Assembly: GCA_935421135.1 (NCBI GenBank)
Contig: OW285194.1
Coordinates: 1,634,501-1,698,500, forward strand
From: Bugulina stolonifera
Taxonomy: Eukaryota > Bryozoa > Gymnolaemata > Cheilostomatida > Bugulidae
DNA length: 64,000 bases
Direction of reading: 5' to 3'
Numbering within the stretch: the first letter of the stretch is position 1; each line of letters opens with the position of its first letter. The notes beneath the pieces were generated by a model. It was not told the origin of the DNA. It saw nothing but the letters and a program-made list of their open reading frames with translations, and made no database searches. The translations under genes were made by a program, and so were the position numbers. Positions 43,690 through 55,784 of this stretch are shown here, piece by piece.

Positions 43690-45173
43690 ACCAATGAAAC
43701 CCATGGTAGTACAGTTATTAATTACGTGTATAAGTAAATAAAAACAAATATAATTGATGATAAATAATTATTTTAAACAAATTGAAATTAGAAGTTATAT
43801 AATAATAATTATAATTAATAATATAAAATAATTTCTAATTGCATTTTTTTTTATTAATTAATAAATATAATTATAATATAAAGAACATTCTTTATATTGT
43901 AATTATAATTATTAATTGTAGTAAGTTGTTTAACGTTATTTACTTATAACTGATTAGTAACTATACTACTAGCGTTTTTTTATAGTTCAGTGGAACTGCA
44001 GTGACTGTCAGTCAGAGTCGGTGGGAAATAATCTAGTAAGATTAGAAAAGAATGAACAAATACTTATTATAATATAACTTGATTTGATTTCTTACCGACG
44101 AATGAATATGCATTGTAGAATATGCCGTGAGCTATTAGTCGGTATAAAAGACAAGTAAGTGTAAGTAGCAGAAAACTTTGGAAATTACAAAAAAAAACAC
44201 AAGTGGCCGTAGCAAACCACTAAACTGCGAATGCGCAAACTCACCGGAAACAGCACGGCTATAGCAATATAGTGGTTTTAACGGGGCATATATTAGTCAC
44301 CTCGCATATTGGTGTAAGTCTGCAGATCTTAGACTACCAATAAGGATGCGCCCATGACCAATCAGATAATCCGATTTTTTGGATAAAAACGCGGATTTTG
44401 ATATTTGTGGAAATGACGTCTGGAACATTTCGAACTATCACTTTAGAATCACTTCAAAATTTGTGATTTTTCCCTTTAACTCTATGGCCATAGAGTTATG
44501 TTCTCCTATGACTGAAGCGAAGAGTTTTCCTTCCTACATATTTCTAAGGATGTAGCACAGAATACAGTTAATGTGATACGCTACTTTTTCCACAACCCAA
44601 TCAAATTGTTGGATTGCTAGGATTAGCGAATCAGCATCTACAATAAAGAAAAGTAGCCCTAAGCTTGTAGCTATTGATAATTGCAATTGCATAATCTTAT
44701 TACTACAGAGTATGACGCTGAGCCGGCTGCAAAGACTACACTAATCTCAGACTACACCACTTGAAATTTTCTGAAGAGACTGAATCAATGATAATATATT
44801 ATAATATCATTGACTGAATAAGGCACACTTCCACTATCTTTACTTACTTCTTCGCAACCTCAGCCCAAAGCTTCCAATAGAAAGATGAACATTATAATAG
44901 GCTTCCAAGTTGATGGTTTGTCTGTAAGTAGAGTTCATTGCTAGATTTGGTGGCTACATGAGTTAGATTGTCATATCACATATGCATATTAATATTTATA
45001 TCATTTTAAATTAAATCAGTGAGTTAATTAATTCTATTCTAATTCTAAAAATAATAATAATTTAATAATAATATTGTAGTATCTGTGCTCCCTGGGCCAG
45101 GGCTAGACCGGCACAGATGACTACTTGACTTGTAAGAGAAGAGAGAGAGAGAGAGTAACTCCAACTCCAATAA
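43690..45173. other. AT-rich intergenic sequence
   Basis: No gene recognised. A GC-richer hairpin is formed by ATCTGTGC and GCACAGAT at about 45080-45119, and a GA microsatellite lies near 45137-45156, just outside the Gypsy element. Confidence 0.5.
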
Positions 45174-45178
45174 GTTAC

Positions 45179-45312
45179 TTTAGTGTTGTACTGACGTGAT
45201 TTATTCTCATTATAACTGACTCCTAAGACATACATGCATCCTTATATATATTTCCTTACTCTAGCTTTAGTGCTATAAAGCTACTAGCTACAAAGCTATT
45301 ACAAACACTACA
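45179..45312 (-). repeat. Gypsy 3' LTR (134 bp)
   Basis: By eye identical to 49428-49561. Unusually short for an LTR. Confidence 0.93.
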
Positions 45313-45441
45313 TCCCTCCATGGGTTTAGATACAAAAAAAGATATAATATCAAAAGTACAACTTTAAGAGAAAAATTACAAAACATATATTATTATTATA
45401 AAGCAAAATTGAACAATGTTATTTAGAACCAAATATTCACT

Positions 45442-48400
45442 CTATGATTGCATATAAAAATCCTGAAAACGTTGAGGCACTTTCCTAACCCTAGAACTTG
45501 TCCTACGGGGAGGGGGGCTATTATGGGCACTATTATCATTTGTAGATGGACTGACATTAAGAGGGGGATCTGGAGGATTACTCGCTCCCACATTTTCGCT
45601 GGAGACTGGGGATGGAACCGGAGATAAAACTGGGCATGGATCAAGGGGTGAGACAGGGGAAGAATCCGACAACTGAACCTTCTTAGCAAAAGAAACATTC
45701 CTTCTTGTTAAGGAACCTGAAGGGCTGGCACACACTACATCAGAACCATCGAGTCCAACCACTGTGTGTTCTGTAGGGCTGAAATTGGTGTCCAGTTTTC
45801 CTCTATTCTCTTGTTTCATTAAGACTATATCGCCTACCTCTATCTCACTTTCCTTAGAACTCTTGTCTGCATACTCCTTCATACTCTTCTTGTAAATAGC
45901 ATCAGAATCCTGAGCTTCCTCTTTTGTGCCCACAGCAGTGTCACCGAGCATAGGCAGCTTTGTGCGCATCTCTCGACCAAACATCAGAGTAAAAGGAGGT
46001 ACTCCTGTACCAGTATGTGGTGTTGACTTGTATGCCATAGAAAACTCTTGTAATGCCTTCTGCAAATCCTTCCCTTCGGCTTTAGCAATCTTGAGCACTT
46101 TTAGAATAGTTCTATTCATACGTTCAACTTCTCCATTTGCTTGGGGCCACAGTGGAGTGGTAGAAATCCATTTAATGGCACACTGCTTCAAGTATTCTTG
46201 AAACTCGCCCCCTGCAAACTGTGGACCATTATCAGATCTTATCATTTCTGGATACCCATAGTATGAAAAAACATGCTCTAAAAACAGTATAACTTTATCA
46301 GCCTTGGTACTGCGTAGAAATCCAAATTCAAAGATCCTACTAAAATAATCTACTAACACAACAACTGATCTACCATCAGGAAGAGGTCCAAGGAGATCTA
46401 TACAGCAAAATTTCCATGGACTGTCTGGCATCTTGGTAGGAGAAATAGGACTCGGTGAGTTGCTGTTAGCCACTAATTGACATGAGAAACATTGCCGACA
46501 TAGTGCCTCAGCATCGTGGTCCATTCCTGGCCACCAAACCTTCAAGCGTAGTCTTTTCTTTGTTTTCACTATGCCTTGGTGACCTTCATGTGCCAGCTGT
46601 AACACTTTCTTTCGCAACTTGACAGGCACAAGAATTTTATTACCTCTCAAAATTACTCCTTCATAGCAACTCAACTCATTCTGGATAGATTTTGTAATTG
46701 CTGGACATGATTCCCAATCTCCCGATTGTAAAGCCAACCGGATCAGACTAGCTTCATTACATACCAATGCTTCTTGCTGAATATCTGACCATGTCATGGC
46801 ACATGGCACTGCCTGCTCTGCAACTAAGCAAATATATGAATCATCTGTCACCGGATCTGTATTGCTGTCTTTAGAACCACTAAGCCTAGACATTGGATCT
46901 GCAATGTTATAACAACCTGGCTTATAATGGATATAAAAATCGAATGCCTGGAGCCTTATACTCCATCTTTCCAGTCTTGGAGTTGGTTTTGAACTAGCAC
47001 TGCCAAAAATAGACACTAGAGGTTTATGATCAGTCACTAACCGGAAATGCTTGCCAAGTAAATACATCCGAAAATGCTCACATGCCCACATTAGTCCAAG
47101 AGCCTCACGTTCTATCTGAGAATACCGAGTCTCCACATCTGACAGTCGACGATGCCCAAATGCTATTATCTTTGAACCTCCATTTTGTCTCTGATATAAG
47201 ACTGCACCAAGACCTGTGGGACTAGCATCTGCAACAACAGTCGTACAACATTCTTTGTCATAGTAAGCTAACGTTTGATTAGAACTCATAAGCTTCTTTA
47301 TGCCCACAAATGCATCCTGGTGTACGTTACTCCATGAAAAAGTTTGGGATTTCTTGGTTAAATCCCAGAGAGGAGCAGCAACCCTTGCTAAATCTGGAAC
47401 ATACCTCCCCACAAACTGAACTAATCCCAAAAATCCTCTTAACTCTGAGATATTTTCAGGTGCTCTAGCAGATAGGATAGACTTAACCTTAGCAGGGTCA
47501 GCAGATATGCCTTCATTTGAAATAATATGACCTAGAAACTTGATTGATGATACCCCAAAAAGACATTTGCCACCATTCAAAGTTAAGCCACTTTTCTCTA
47601 GCCTTTCCATCACACTTATCAATCTTTCATTGTGTTCACTTGCATCTGTACCAAATACTAATATGTCGTCGGCTAAATTTAAAACTCCACTCAAACCATT
47701 CAAGACCTTTTGGATAGTGTATTGAAATATCTCAGGAGCAGATGACACTCCCATTCCTAGACGCTTCATTCTAAACAGGCCTATATGACTGACAAAAGTT
47801 GTTATGTCTCTTGAACCAGACTCTAATTCACATTGGAAAAACCCTTGCTTCAAATCAAGTTTGGAAAATACTTTGGCACCATTCAATTCAACTAACATTT
47901 CTTGAATTGTAGGAACAGGATATCTTTCCCTGACAATCGCTTTGTTAGCCCTTCTCATGTCAACACATAGTCTAACATCATCACCATCTTTAGGCACAAC
48001 CACTAAAGGACTAACCCACGTCGATCCTATACCCTCAACTTGTTCTACAATGTCTTCCTCAATCAACCTATGCAACACCTTCTCAACCTTAGCTCTATAT
48101 GCAAAAGGCAAACGCCTTACAGGCTGGGCAACTGGCTCACAAGCACTATCAACATGCAACCTGATCTGAACTCCTTTTAGCTTCCCTACCCCTATAAAAC
48201 GCTCTGGGTATTTGGCCCTAACAAAACTTCCTATATCAATAATGTTGTCTACACTACCTACTGTATTCAACTTAATTATACCTAGTTCATTAGCTGTTTC
48301 AGCACACAGAAGGTTGCAAGAATTTCCATCAAATACAAAAATTATAGCCTTCACATTTTTACCATTAATAAAAATGTTAGCTGTAATCTGACCTAGTAAA

Positions 48401-49392
48401 GGTAATGGGCTAGACTGACCAAAAGCATACAATTGTTTTGAAGCAGGCTCTAAATTCACTCTATTTTTGATTCTACGATAGGTATGTCTGCCAATAACGT
48501 TATTCACAGCACCGGAGTCAACAATAAACTCGGTTGATACACCTGCGACATTAACTATACATTTAGGTGTACCACCTCTAATGTTGTTTATAGTGTTCTC
48601 ATACCCAAAGCAATCCAGTGCTGTTCTTTGCTCATGACTGTCTGTCTTTTCCATAACTGTATTAGTAGCAGCTGTAAGTGTATCCTTTCCATGACTCCTA
48701 CAGTACTTGGATCCCGCGAAATGTCCATTATTTCCACAAACTTTGCATTTTCTTCCTTTTGCTGGACAATTGTCATCAGAAGCTATGTGTCCTGTCCTGG
48801 TACATCTGTAGCAGATAACACCCTTCCATGATGACCTTTCTTTCCTGTTGTCTACCTTAGCTATCTCATCTTTTATCACTGGTGTGCTTTCTTCAAACAG
48901 CCGAGCAGTATTAACTAAATTAACTGCTGCGGTCAAAGTGGTAACTGTTTGACTTTCAATGAGTTTCCTAGATAGACCTGGATTATTGATCCCTGCAATA
49001 AACTGTTCTAGTAAATTTTCTTCCAGTTTATCACCAAACTCACATTTCATGGCAGCTCTCCTCACCCTCACTTGGAATTCAGCTAACGATTCCTCTCTAA
49101 ATCTACTCACTGATCGAAATTGAATTCTTTCCAGCTTCCTATTCCTTGGTGTTCCAAAGTGAGTCGTAAGTTGAGTCTTTAGGTCGGCTAAGTCCATGGA
49201 ACTGGGTAATGCAGGTGATACTAAGCTTCTTAGTGTTTCATATTGCTCGGATGTGAGTCCCATTAATAAGACAGATACCTTACTATTATCTGCTGTCCCT
49301 GCAACTGTGAAATAACATTCAAGGCGTTCCAAAAATGCCTCCACATCTCCATCTTCCTCCAGTCTAGGAATCAGCATTCCACCAGTTGCCAT
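45442..49392 (-). CDS. Gag-Pol polyprotein of Ty3/Gypsy element (1316 aa)
   Basis: The ATG lies about 35 bp inside the 5' LTR. Order: Gag (about 1-180); two CCHC-like knuckles (Cys194-Cys209 and Cys216-Cys231); aspartic protease (VDSGAVNNVIG, Asp292); reverse transcriptase (FSKLDLKQGFFQ with Asp513; NLADDILVFG with Asp575/Asp576, so the usual Tyr of YxDD is Leu); RNase H (Asp722, Glu763, Asp788, Asp832); and integrase with a His/Cys zinc domain (HEGHQGIVKTKK, CRQCFSC) and DDE core Asp999, Asp1054, Glu1090, the last two 35 residues apart. A Pro/Ser-rich tail follows. Gag and Pol share one frame, so no frameshift is needed. There is no envelope or chromodomain that I can see. All catalytic residues are present. 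Confidence 0.95.
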   Translation of the reverse strand: MATGGMLIPRLEEDGDVEAFLERLECYFTVAGTADNSKVSVLLMGLTSEQYETLRSLVSPALPSSMDLADLKTQLTTHFGTPRNRKLERIQFRSVSRFREESLAEFQVRVRRAAMKCEFGDKLEENLLEQFIAGINNPGLSRKLIESQTVTTLTAAVNLVNTARLFEESTPVIKDEIAKVDNRKERSSWKGVICYRCTRTGHIASDDNCPAKGRKCKVCGNNGHFAGSKYCRSHGKDTLTAATNTVMEKTDSHEQRTALDCFGYENTINNIRGGTPKCIVNVAGVSTEFIVDSGAVNNVIGRHTYRRIKNRVNLEPASKQLYAFGQSSPLPLLGQITANIFINGKNVKAIIFVFDGNSCNLLCAETANELGIIKLNTVGSVDNIIDIGSFVRAKYPERFIGVGKLKGVQIRLHVDSACEPVAQPVRRLPFAYRAKVEKVLHRLIEEDIVEQVEGIGSTWVSPLVVVPKDGDDVRLCVDMRRANKAIVRERYPVPTIQEMLVELNGAKVFSKLDLKQGFFQCELESGSRDITTFVSHIGLFRMKRLGMGVSSAPEIFQYTIQKVLNGLSGVLNLADDILVFGTDASEHNERLISVMERLEKSGLTLNGGKCLFGVSSIKFLGHIISNEGISADPAKVKSILSARAPENISELRGFLGLVQFVGRYVPDLARVAAPLWDLTKKSQTFSWSNVHQDAFVGIKKLMSSNQTLAYYDKECCTTVVADASPTGLGAVLYQRQNGGSKIIAFGHRRLSDVETRYSQIEREALGLMWACEHFRMYLLGKHFRLVTDHKPLVSIFGSASSKPTPRLERWSIRLQAFDFYIHYKPGCYNIADPMSRLSGSKDSNTDPVTDDSYICLVAEQAVPCAMTWSDIQQEALVCNEASLIRLALQSGDWESCPAITKSIQNELSCYEGVILRGNKILVPVKLRKKVLQLAHEGHQGIVKTKKRLRLKVWWPGMDHDAEALCRQCFSCQLVANSNSPSPISPTKMPDSPWKFCCIDLLGPLPDGRSVVVLVDYFSRIFEFGFLRSTKADKVILFLEHVFSYYGYPEMIRSDNGPQFAGGEFQEYLKQCAIKWISTTPLWPQANGEVERMNRTILKVLKIAKAEGKDLQKALQEFSMAYKSTPHTGTGVPPFTLMFGREMRTKLPMLGDTAVGTKEEAQDSDAIYKKSMKEYADKSSKESEIEVGDIVLMKQENRGKLDTNFSPTEHTVVGLDGSDVVCASPSGSLTRRNVSFAKKVQLSDSSPVSPLDPCPVLSPVPSPVSSENVGASNPPDPPLNVSPSTNDNSAHNSPPPRRTSSRVRKVPQRFQDFYMQS

Positions 49393-49427
49393 TATAATAT
49401 ATCTGTTGAAACAATCCTCGTCGCCAA

Positions 49428-49561
49428 TTTAGTGTTGTACTGACGTGATTTATTCTCATTATAACTGACTCCTAAGACATACATGCATCCTTATATATAT
49501 TTCCTTACTCTAGCTTTAGTGCTATAAAGCTACTAGCTACAAAGCTATTACAAACACTACA
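49428..49561 (-). repeat. Gypsy 5' LTR (134 bp)
   Basis: By eye identical to 45179-45312; the primer binding site region lies at 49412-49427 next to it. Confidence 0.93.
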
Positions 49562-49566
49562 GTTAC

Positions 49567-49953
49567 TGTCCACCTGCTTGCATTGCAAGTGGACCATACT
49601 AGCAGTGTTGCCCAGTGCCTAGATTACCACCCTAGGTAGGCACTGGGTATGTAGCTATCCTAGGTGTAGAAACTTCACAGTAGTAGGATAACGTAGAATA
49701 GATTGTATTGCTCTAGACTCTAGAGCCTAGCTAAGTATCATAAAAGGTATAATAAAGGGTAGCACTGTAGTCTGTAATCTGTAGTCTGTAGTGGATAAGT
49801 GCGCTGACAGTAAGAATTTGTTCTGGTTATATAGTAACAGAACAAAGAATTAAAATAAGATAGTATGATTGGCTGGTCGTCCCTTAGGTGGAGACAGTAA
49901 CGGTAATGGTAATGACTATAAAACGTTATATATATAAAGGTGTACTAGTTGTA
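49567..49953. other. Spacer with two hairpins
   Basis: GTCCAC(..)GTGGAC at 49569-49595 and CCCAGTGCCT/AGGCACTGGG at 49611-49647 could fold. No ORF or Pol III boxes found. Confidence 0.5.
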
Positions 49954-49957
49954 ATAG

Positions 49958-50764
49958 TGTAATGGTTTCTGTGATTTGGTGCGGTCGTCCTTGGACGACT
50001 ATCGACCCAGAAATGAAGTGCCTATGAGTGGTAATAGGACTTCGCATTACATGAAAGATCGAGCGGTCTCAGTAGCCCAAATACTACCAAAGACGACCCA
50101 TCTGATCTCAAGTCCGACCTTCAGACTATACAATGAAAGAGAGTAGTTCGACCTAGTAGGCGGTTCGTTAAGCGAATGACCTAGTAAAAGGAAGAGAAAG
50201 TCTCTGTATCAAGTATAGATGTGTCTTTATTGAAAGCCAAGTGTAGACTGAGACAATGAACAGTAAAACAGTGCCCTTTATATAGTATAAGGACTTCCGG
50301 CCGACGTGACGTCGGGAAAAGACGACGTGTGGTCGTCCGGAAGTTGCGCAACAAGATGGCCGCCGGAAGCCCGACGGCCGACCCAAAATAGGTCGGGTTC
50401 TACAAAAGTTGCTTATAATGGTCCAATTCATGTACAAAATGAATATCAATGGATTCTGAGAGGTCGGGCCTCTGTACATGGGTATAAAAGGCATTAAAAA
50501 GACTTAGTAACATTCATGCAGTTATATACAGTTATATAGTGGAACAATACATGAATAAGTAGTGAGTATTAGCACATGGAGACACGTATGTAGACAGTAA
50601 ACAATGGTTTGGACATGTAATGCAGTTAAAGGTAAGTATACGGACACTAATTATGAGAATGTGAGTGTCAGATGAGTAGCGCTATAACAACTACTAAGCA
50701 CTTTAGGTGCGATGGAGCTTCGTCCGGGAGTTGGAGTCGTATACAAATGTCCTGTACCATCACA
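49958..50764 (-). mobile_element. Solo LTR of the 35154-40821 family
   Basis: The reverse complement of the 808-bp LTR with scattered differences and the same ends, flanked by the 4-bp duplication ATAG (49954-49957 and 50765-50768). The interior is gone, so it arose by LTR-LTR recombination. Divergence is higher than between the two LTRs of the full copy, so it is older. Confidence 0.92.
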
Positions 50765-50787
50765 ATAGTATATTAGTTACATTATGT

Positions 50788-51449
50788 CTTTCAAGTTATC
50801 AGTCGTCTCTCCAGCGGGTCTATCTCACTCAGGCTCCTGATCGAAACTGCAATCTCACTCTCACGCCCTGCTAGTCTGATGTCACGTCCGTTACACTACT
50901 ACACCTTCCTTCCAAGACACCACTCTCTGACCAGTCACGTATTGAGTGCAACCACACTTCAACACTATAACATACATGGTAACTCCAATGCAGCATACAA
51001 TCTAATTACAGTTCTGTCTTTAGTAAGAAATGTCACATTAGCTATTCACCACCTTCCCCTCAACTTTCAGCGCAAAAGTACTAAACGGCTATACCACATG
51101 TCTCACAATAAGTCCATAAACGAAAAGTTATAATTGGTAATTACAACATGACTACATAAACACAAATAACGTTATAAGTCCCCAACATTAGTGTGCAAAA
51201 CATGCACATTGGTACAAAACATGCACATTGGTACAAAACATGCACTTTGGTGCAAAACATGAAATATGGAATAGGGCAAAACAGAAGGACGCAAAAAAAT
51301 GCCTTTTTATCGCGCCGTTACAACATAATGTACTTTCAAGTTATCAGTCGTCTCTCCAGCGGGTCTATCTCACTCAGGCTCCTGATCGAAACTGCAATCT
51401 CACTCTCACGCCCTGCTAGTCTGATGTCACGTCCGTTACACTACTACAC
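50788..51449. repeat. 117-bp direct repeat pair
   Basis: 50788-50904 and 51333-51449 are practically identical (CTTTCAAGTTATCAGTCGTC to ACTACAC), 545 bp apart. This could be a tiny LTR element, but I found no clear primer site or target duplication. The second-copy sequence may also be part of a larger dispersed repeat. Confidence 0.75.
51190..51265. repeat. 20-bp tandem repeat, about 4 copies
   Basis: Unit CATTGGTACAAAACATGCAC, between the 117-bp repeats. Confidence 0.85.
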
Positions 51450-52258
51450 TAGTTAGTGTTACATAATAGTTGTATAATATGCATAATGGTTATATAATAA
51501 GGGGTAACAATATATCACTAGCTAATATAGGAATATGTGATGTACTAATATTCAGAGTCAGGCAGGTAAACTACACCACTTCAGTTGTGGGATGTGGCTA
51601 CTTCCTGCAGTCGTTTGCCAAGAGTACTACCTTCTGGTGCCGTTGGCTGGTTGTTGGCTGGTTGGATACCACAATATAATTATTCTTATTCTATTGGGTT
51701 CTGGTTCTTGTCCGTGTAGGGAAATATATTTTTGAGATTGAAAACACAAGATATTTTGGGGTTAGTGTTATCTGACTTACCGTTTTACTATTTCCTTGCT
51801 TCTTTATTTAATTGATATTTAGTTTCATGGTAGTAGCCTGGTCAGTAGTTTAAGTGGACTAGTCATTAGGCCTACTAGTTGTTATGTTAAATTTAGTGTG
51901 CTTAAGGTGGCCAATTTATAATATATAGTTTCTAGTTAATCTTTAGTAGTGAGGAATGATTTGGAAGATTATAATATAAGACAATATAACCGAAAATGAT
52001 GTAGTTTCCACCATTTTTCACAAGTCAAATCCATGACTTCTTGAAAATAGGCAATATGGCAATACTGTAATGAGTGAAAAATGATTGAAACTATACCATT
52101 TTTGGTTTGTTGGATAATTCAAATGGCTCTATACTAATGCAAGGGCTAATGGGACCAGTTAAGTCTACCTTGAACATAGCAGGCTGACTATGCCTTCGAA
52201 AATCGGTGTTGCGGTAAAGGTCTCCAGGCAGTGCTGCCTTAAAAATGAAGGCTCACCC

Positions 52259-52293
<35 letters not shown>

Positions 52294-53928
52294 CATTCAT
52301 TGTGTTTAGACCTACATGTACATGTATAATAGGCGTACATGTAGATTGAGCTACACAAACCCCTGCTTACAGCAGTGATTGTGCAGTCAAAGTCTGCTGC
52401 TAAGCTGGATGTGATAACCAGTGGCTCCTGTTATATGTACATGTAGGTTGGGGTGGGTGATGGCGTGCACCATATCCCACCCAGTCTGTGAATAGTAGTC
52501 ATCCAGTGTCTACAGCTATAGCATAATAATTGTATTATAGGCGTGTTCAAAATTCTTAGCCAATACCCATATACATCGTACTAAGAGTAGAATATTGCAT
52601 GTTATAAATTAGCACAACATTTGGAAAGGGAGGCAAGTTCCGGTAGATGGTGTGACTAGGACAGTCCTGCCATAGCCTGTGGCCAGCGTGTTCTGTGTAA
52701 GGTTGGGAAATCGAGAGAACCTGGCAATATTGTTGGCTTATCAGTTAATACTAGAGCTGAAACATAGTCGGGTGGCCTATCCAATAGTAGAATCTGTGAT
52801 ATATACAGGTACATGTAGTACTCTTTATTCTATGTTATAGTATGTAGTCACAAGGTCGGACAGCTTTAGTGTGTACACCTGGAAAGTCCCAGGGGAGTGA
52901 AATTGAGATGACTATAAATGAAGTCAGTTGGGAAAATATTGAAAGGCTACAAATCTGTTGTGAATCAGGTAGGTGTGACAGTACATTGTAACACATATAC
53001 CCTAATGAAAGATAGTACATGTAGAATGAAAGATGGCTCACTCAATGCTAATACCATATACGTCCAAATACGCCCAATTTGACTCGTTTTCCAACCATCT
53101 ATCTGCTTGCTTTTTGGATAGCTCGTCACATACTAACACTTGTACAATAACAGATCTCCCATTCCATCTGATGAATAGTGTTCATGAAACCAGCGTGTCA
53201 AATATACTTACAAGTTCTCTTTAGAGTTTTAAATGATTTGCTGACAACCAATTAGATCATCAGCTCAAAGTGTTTATATTATATGATTGGTTGTCATGTT
53301 GACCACCTGACAAGCATCTTTTATGCCAAATCAATTAACCTTTGACAGTACCCTCTCCTTGTTACTCAGAGCTTTAAGCTACTGACAACCTGTGCTAGCT
53401 GCTAATTATTGTGTTTAAACTTAGAGAGCATTCATTAGATGAATTAATGTGATCTTCCATCAGGAGGTTATTGTGTAATATAAACCATGAATTGCATTTT
53501 CTTCACCCCTAGAGAAAATGCTAATAGCTCTATTACTTGGTGTTGATTCTAGACAATTCCCGAACCATCTAATTTGAATCAAAAGTGAATGTTCGATTTA
53601 GTAATAACATGATTATTTTAGTTATTGTTGACTGAATAAAGTACATGTATGTTAGTACCAGTAGCGTCATAATATACAACATTGAACCCTGTTTTCACTT
53701 GATGCACTTAGAAATTAGCATTCCTGAACACAAAAACACATCTCCTTTTGCATTCTCTCTACTTCTGGTTTAGTAAGTGGCCATGGACAGTTGCTGAACA
53801 TTCAAGAGATCTTGTCTTCCAGAGTTCTCACCAGTTGCCTGACTGTCCTTTGTAAATCTTCTTCAGCTTCCAGCAGAGAGCAATGTTCTGTGGAGCTTGT
53901 GGTGGTGAGACATCTGTGGTAATGACCA
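51450..53928. other. Intergenic sequence
   Basis: A GT microsatellite at about 52262-52291. No gene recognised. Confidence 0.5.
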
Positions 53929-54463
53929 ATGGATAAGATAGTTGATACAGCAACTGCTACAAGGTAAGAAGGATTGTTAGAAATATGGGCCTATAGGCTA
54001 TAGCGGTTGTAGCAACAATGTGACTGGGTGGTTATACAGATAAGCCTGTAGTTCTTTTTTACTGTCTCAGTTTTTTTGACCAACTGCGTTTGTTCTACCA
54101 CACAGTTGTGTTTACTCAGAGCTGGTTGCTCTGCAGTATAGAGTCAGACATTACTCTGAAGGTTGTACATGTAGGTTCAAATCCAGCCTAGCTCAAACTG
54201 AGAAAACTATAGTGAGGTCAAGTTGCAAACTGAAATGTGTATATAATTATAATCACTTGGTATATTAGTACACTGCTGTATCTCAACACAATGATATATA
54301 ATGATGAGCACTCTAGAGGTAGCATATCGCCTGAAACATTGGCAGGGTTACATTCAAATACCTTTCCTATTATTTCAGCTTCCTGTCCAAAAGTTCAAAG
54401 GGAGACAGAATAGCAATGATGCGTGTAGAGAATGAGCTACAGGAGATCAGGCAGTATATCTAG
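53929..54463 (+). CDS. Possible two-exon small gene (39 aa) or end of a larger gene
   Basis: ATG at 53929; exon 53929-53963 ends at GTAAGA, and exon 54379-54463 starts after TATTTCAG and ends in TAG. Joined in phase they encode 39 residues ending in a charged helical segment (RIAMMRVENELQEIRQYI) that looks like a coiled coil. There is no conserved family and no second copy to test selection, so it is a weak call. Confidence 0.25.
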
Positions 54464-55076
54464 AACCCAACTCATTCTATTAATGCTGTAACCCATGATT
54501 CTTCCCACGGCTTGTGGAACAGGACATTTATTAGATGGGTAGCACAAAAGTGAAAAAGCAAGTAAAATGATCCAAAAAAAAATCGTTGGTTGCTTCCAGG
54601 AATGTTCCTTATACTTTGCTCCTGCGGTGTGTTACGATGTATGTGTCGTTCCTATATGAATGAGCATTGCTTACAGTCATGTTTTCTTAGGGTTGGTCAA
54701 CCCCCCCCCCCCCCCCATCCTATTTAGATAGTGTGTGGTTCTAAACATTGTGATTTATACTGAAAGTTGTCTACTCATGGTATTATTTCAATAATGGAAA
54801 CATAACTTCTACTACTCAGTCCTCGACATACAACATGTGCAATATCATTCCGTATAAAGATTAAATGCCACTGGTGTTCCACACGTGTACCGTTCATGGA
54901 GATGCATAATAATATAATGCATATTATAATATGAACTACAAATAGTTCACCGAGTGGCAATTGGTAACTACGGAAATTCTTACATTTAAAGATAAAGTAC
55001 AATATGTGACTAGGCAAAATATAATCACTTAGTACATTTAGTGTATATATTGTAAGTGTATGCTGGTTTGTTGAAG
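54464..55076. other. Spacer sharing repeats with the copy A 3' region
   Basis: A C run lies at about 54702-54716. The block with GTTGTCTACTCATGGTATTA near 54766 is also present near 31424, 32025, 32834 and 33440, so this area derives from the same tandemly repeated locus. Confidence 0.6.
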
Positions 55077-55202
55077 GTTTGTGTGCGCTGTCCTACTTCA
55101 TCGACTCCGACTGCTATGTCGACCAGTACTGTTCATTTGGAGGGATATGCGTGCAGAGGTGCACGCTGGGAAATAATGATATGTCAGGGCAGGAGCATTA
55201 CT
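55077..55202 (+). CDS. Cysteine-rich exon, copy B
   Basis: One frame encodes DSDCYVDQYCSFGGICVQRC followed by more Cys, a spacing like EB or EGF modules, up to a GTAAGT donor after EHYC. The acceptor (TTGAAG) is weak. Expected in an extracellular protein. Confidence 0.45.
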
Positions 55203-55784
55203 GTGTAAGTGGAGAGTGGCAACCTCTTGTCTCTCAGGCTATGAATACTACAAGGTGATGGTCTCTTCTTACACATTTGGTGAGTATCTAGTACTTGTAT
55301 GTGTGAGATTTCTTCTCTGCTATATTTACAATGATTCACCTGTGTTTCATCATGCTTTAGTTCCATCTGCACACAGGTATTGATATTCTTCATGTTATTT
55401 ATTTAATTATGCGGTGTAATGTGGTATATTATAGTATATTACCAACTTTGACTCTCCTCAAGCTTGTGTCCATGGGTTATGTGGTGTATCGTGTACTTCG
55501 ACTTTGAACTGTGGAATTGGCTCCTCTTGACAGAGTAGTAGATGTTTCCAGAAATGTGTGATAGGCAAGAGCTATCCATTCTTTCTATAAGTCTGCTTAC
55601 AGGAATATAGTACAGCTGGCTGTTCAATGAGTTACCTGTTCTACATCGTTTGCTTGAGTTTATACAAACTTCCAAACTCTCGCTCAAACAGGAAGTGATG
55701 TAAAACATCTCTCATCGTTTTTTCTATGCAGAAGAACTTGCATACTCTATAATAATGGTTCAGTAACTCATTTATTTGTTTCAG

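Larger units (their letters stand above)
45179..49561 (-). mobile_element. Complete Ty3/Gypsy LTR retrotransposon (4.38 kb)
   Basis: Identical 134-bp LTRs (45179-45312 and 49428-49561) with a 5-bp duplication GTTAC at 45174-45178 and 49562-49566. On the minus strand the LTR begins TGTAGTGTTTG and ends AACACTAAA, so it lacks the usual CA end but keeps imperfect inverted ends. TTGGCGACGAGGATTG after the 5' LTR is a probable primer binding site. CATGGAGGGA before the 3' LTR is a probable polypurine tract. One uninterrupted polyprotein ORF fills the interior. Identical LTRs plus intact catalytic residues make this a candidate for a currently mobile element. Confidence 0.95.

Noticed and set aside
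49569..49647. Two adjacent hairpins as a structured RNA gene
   Set aside because: No promoter boxes, conservation or known fold could be recognised.
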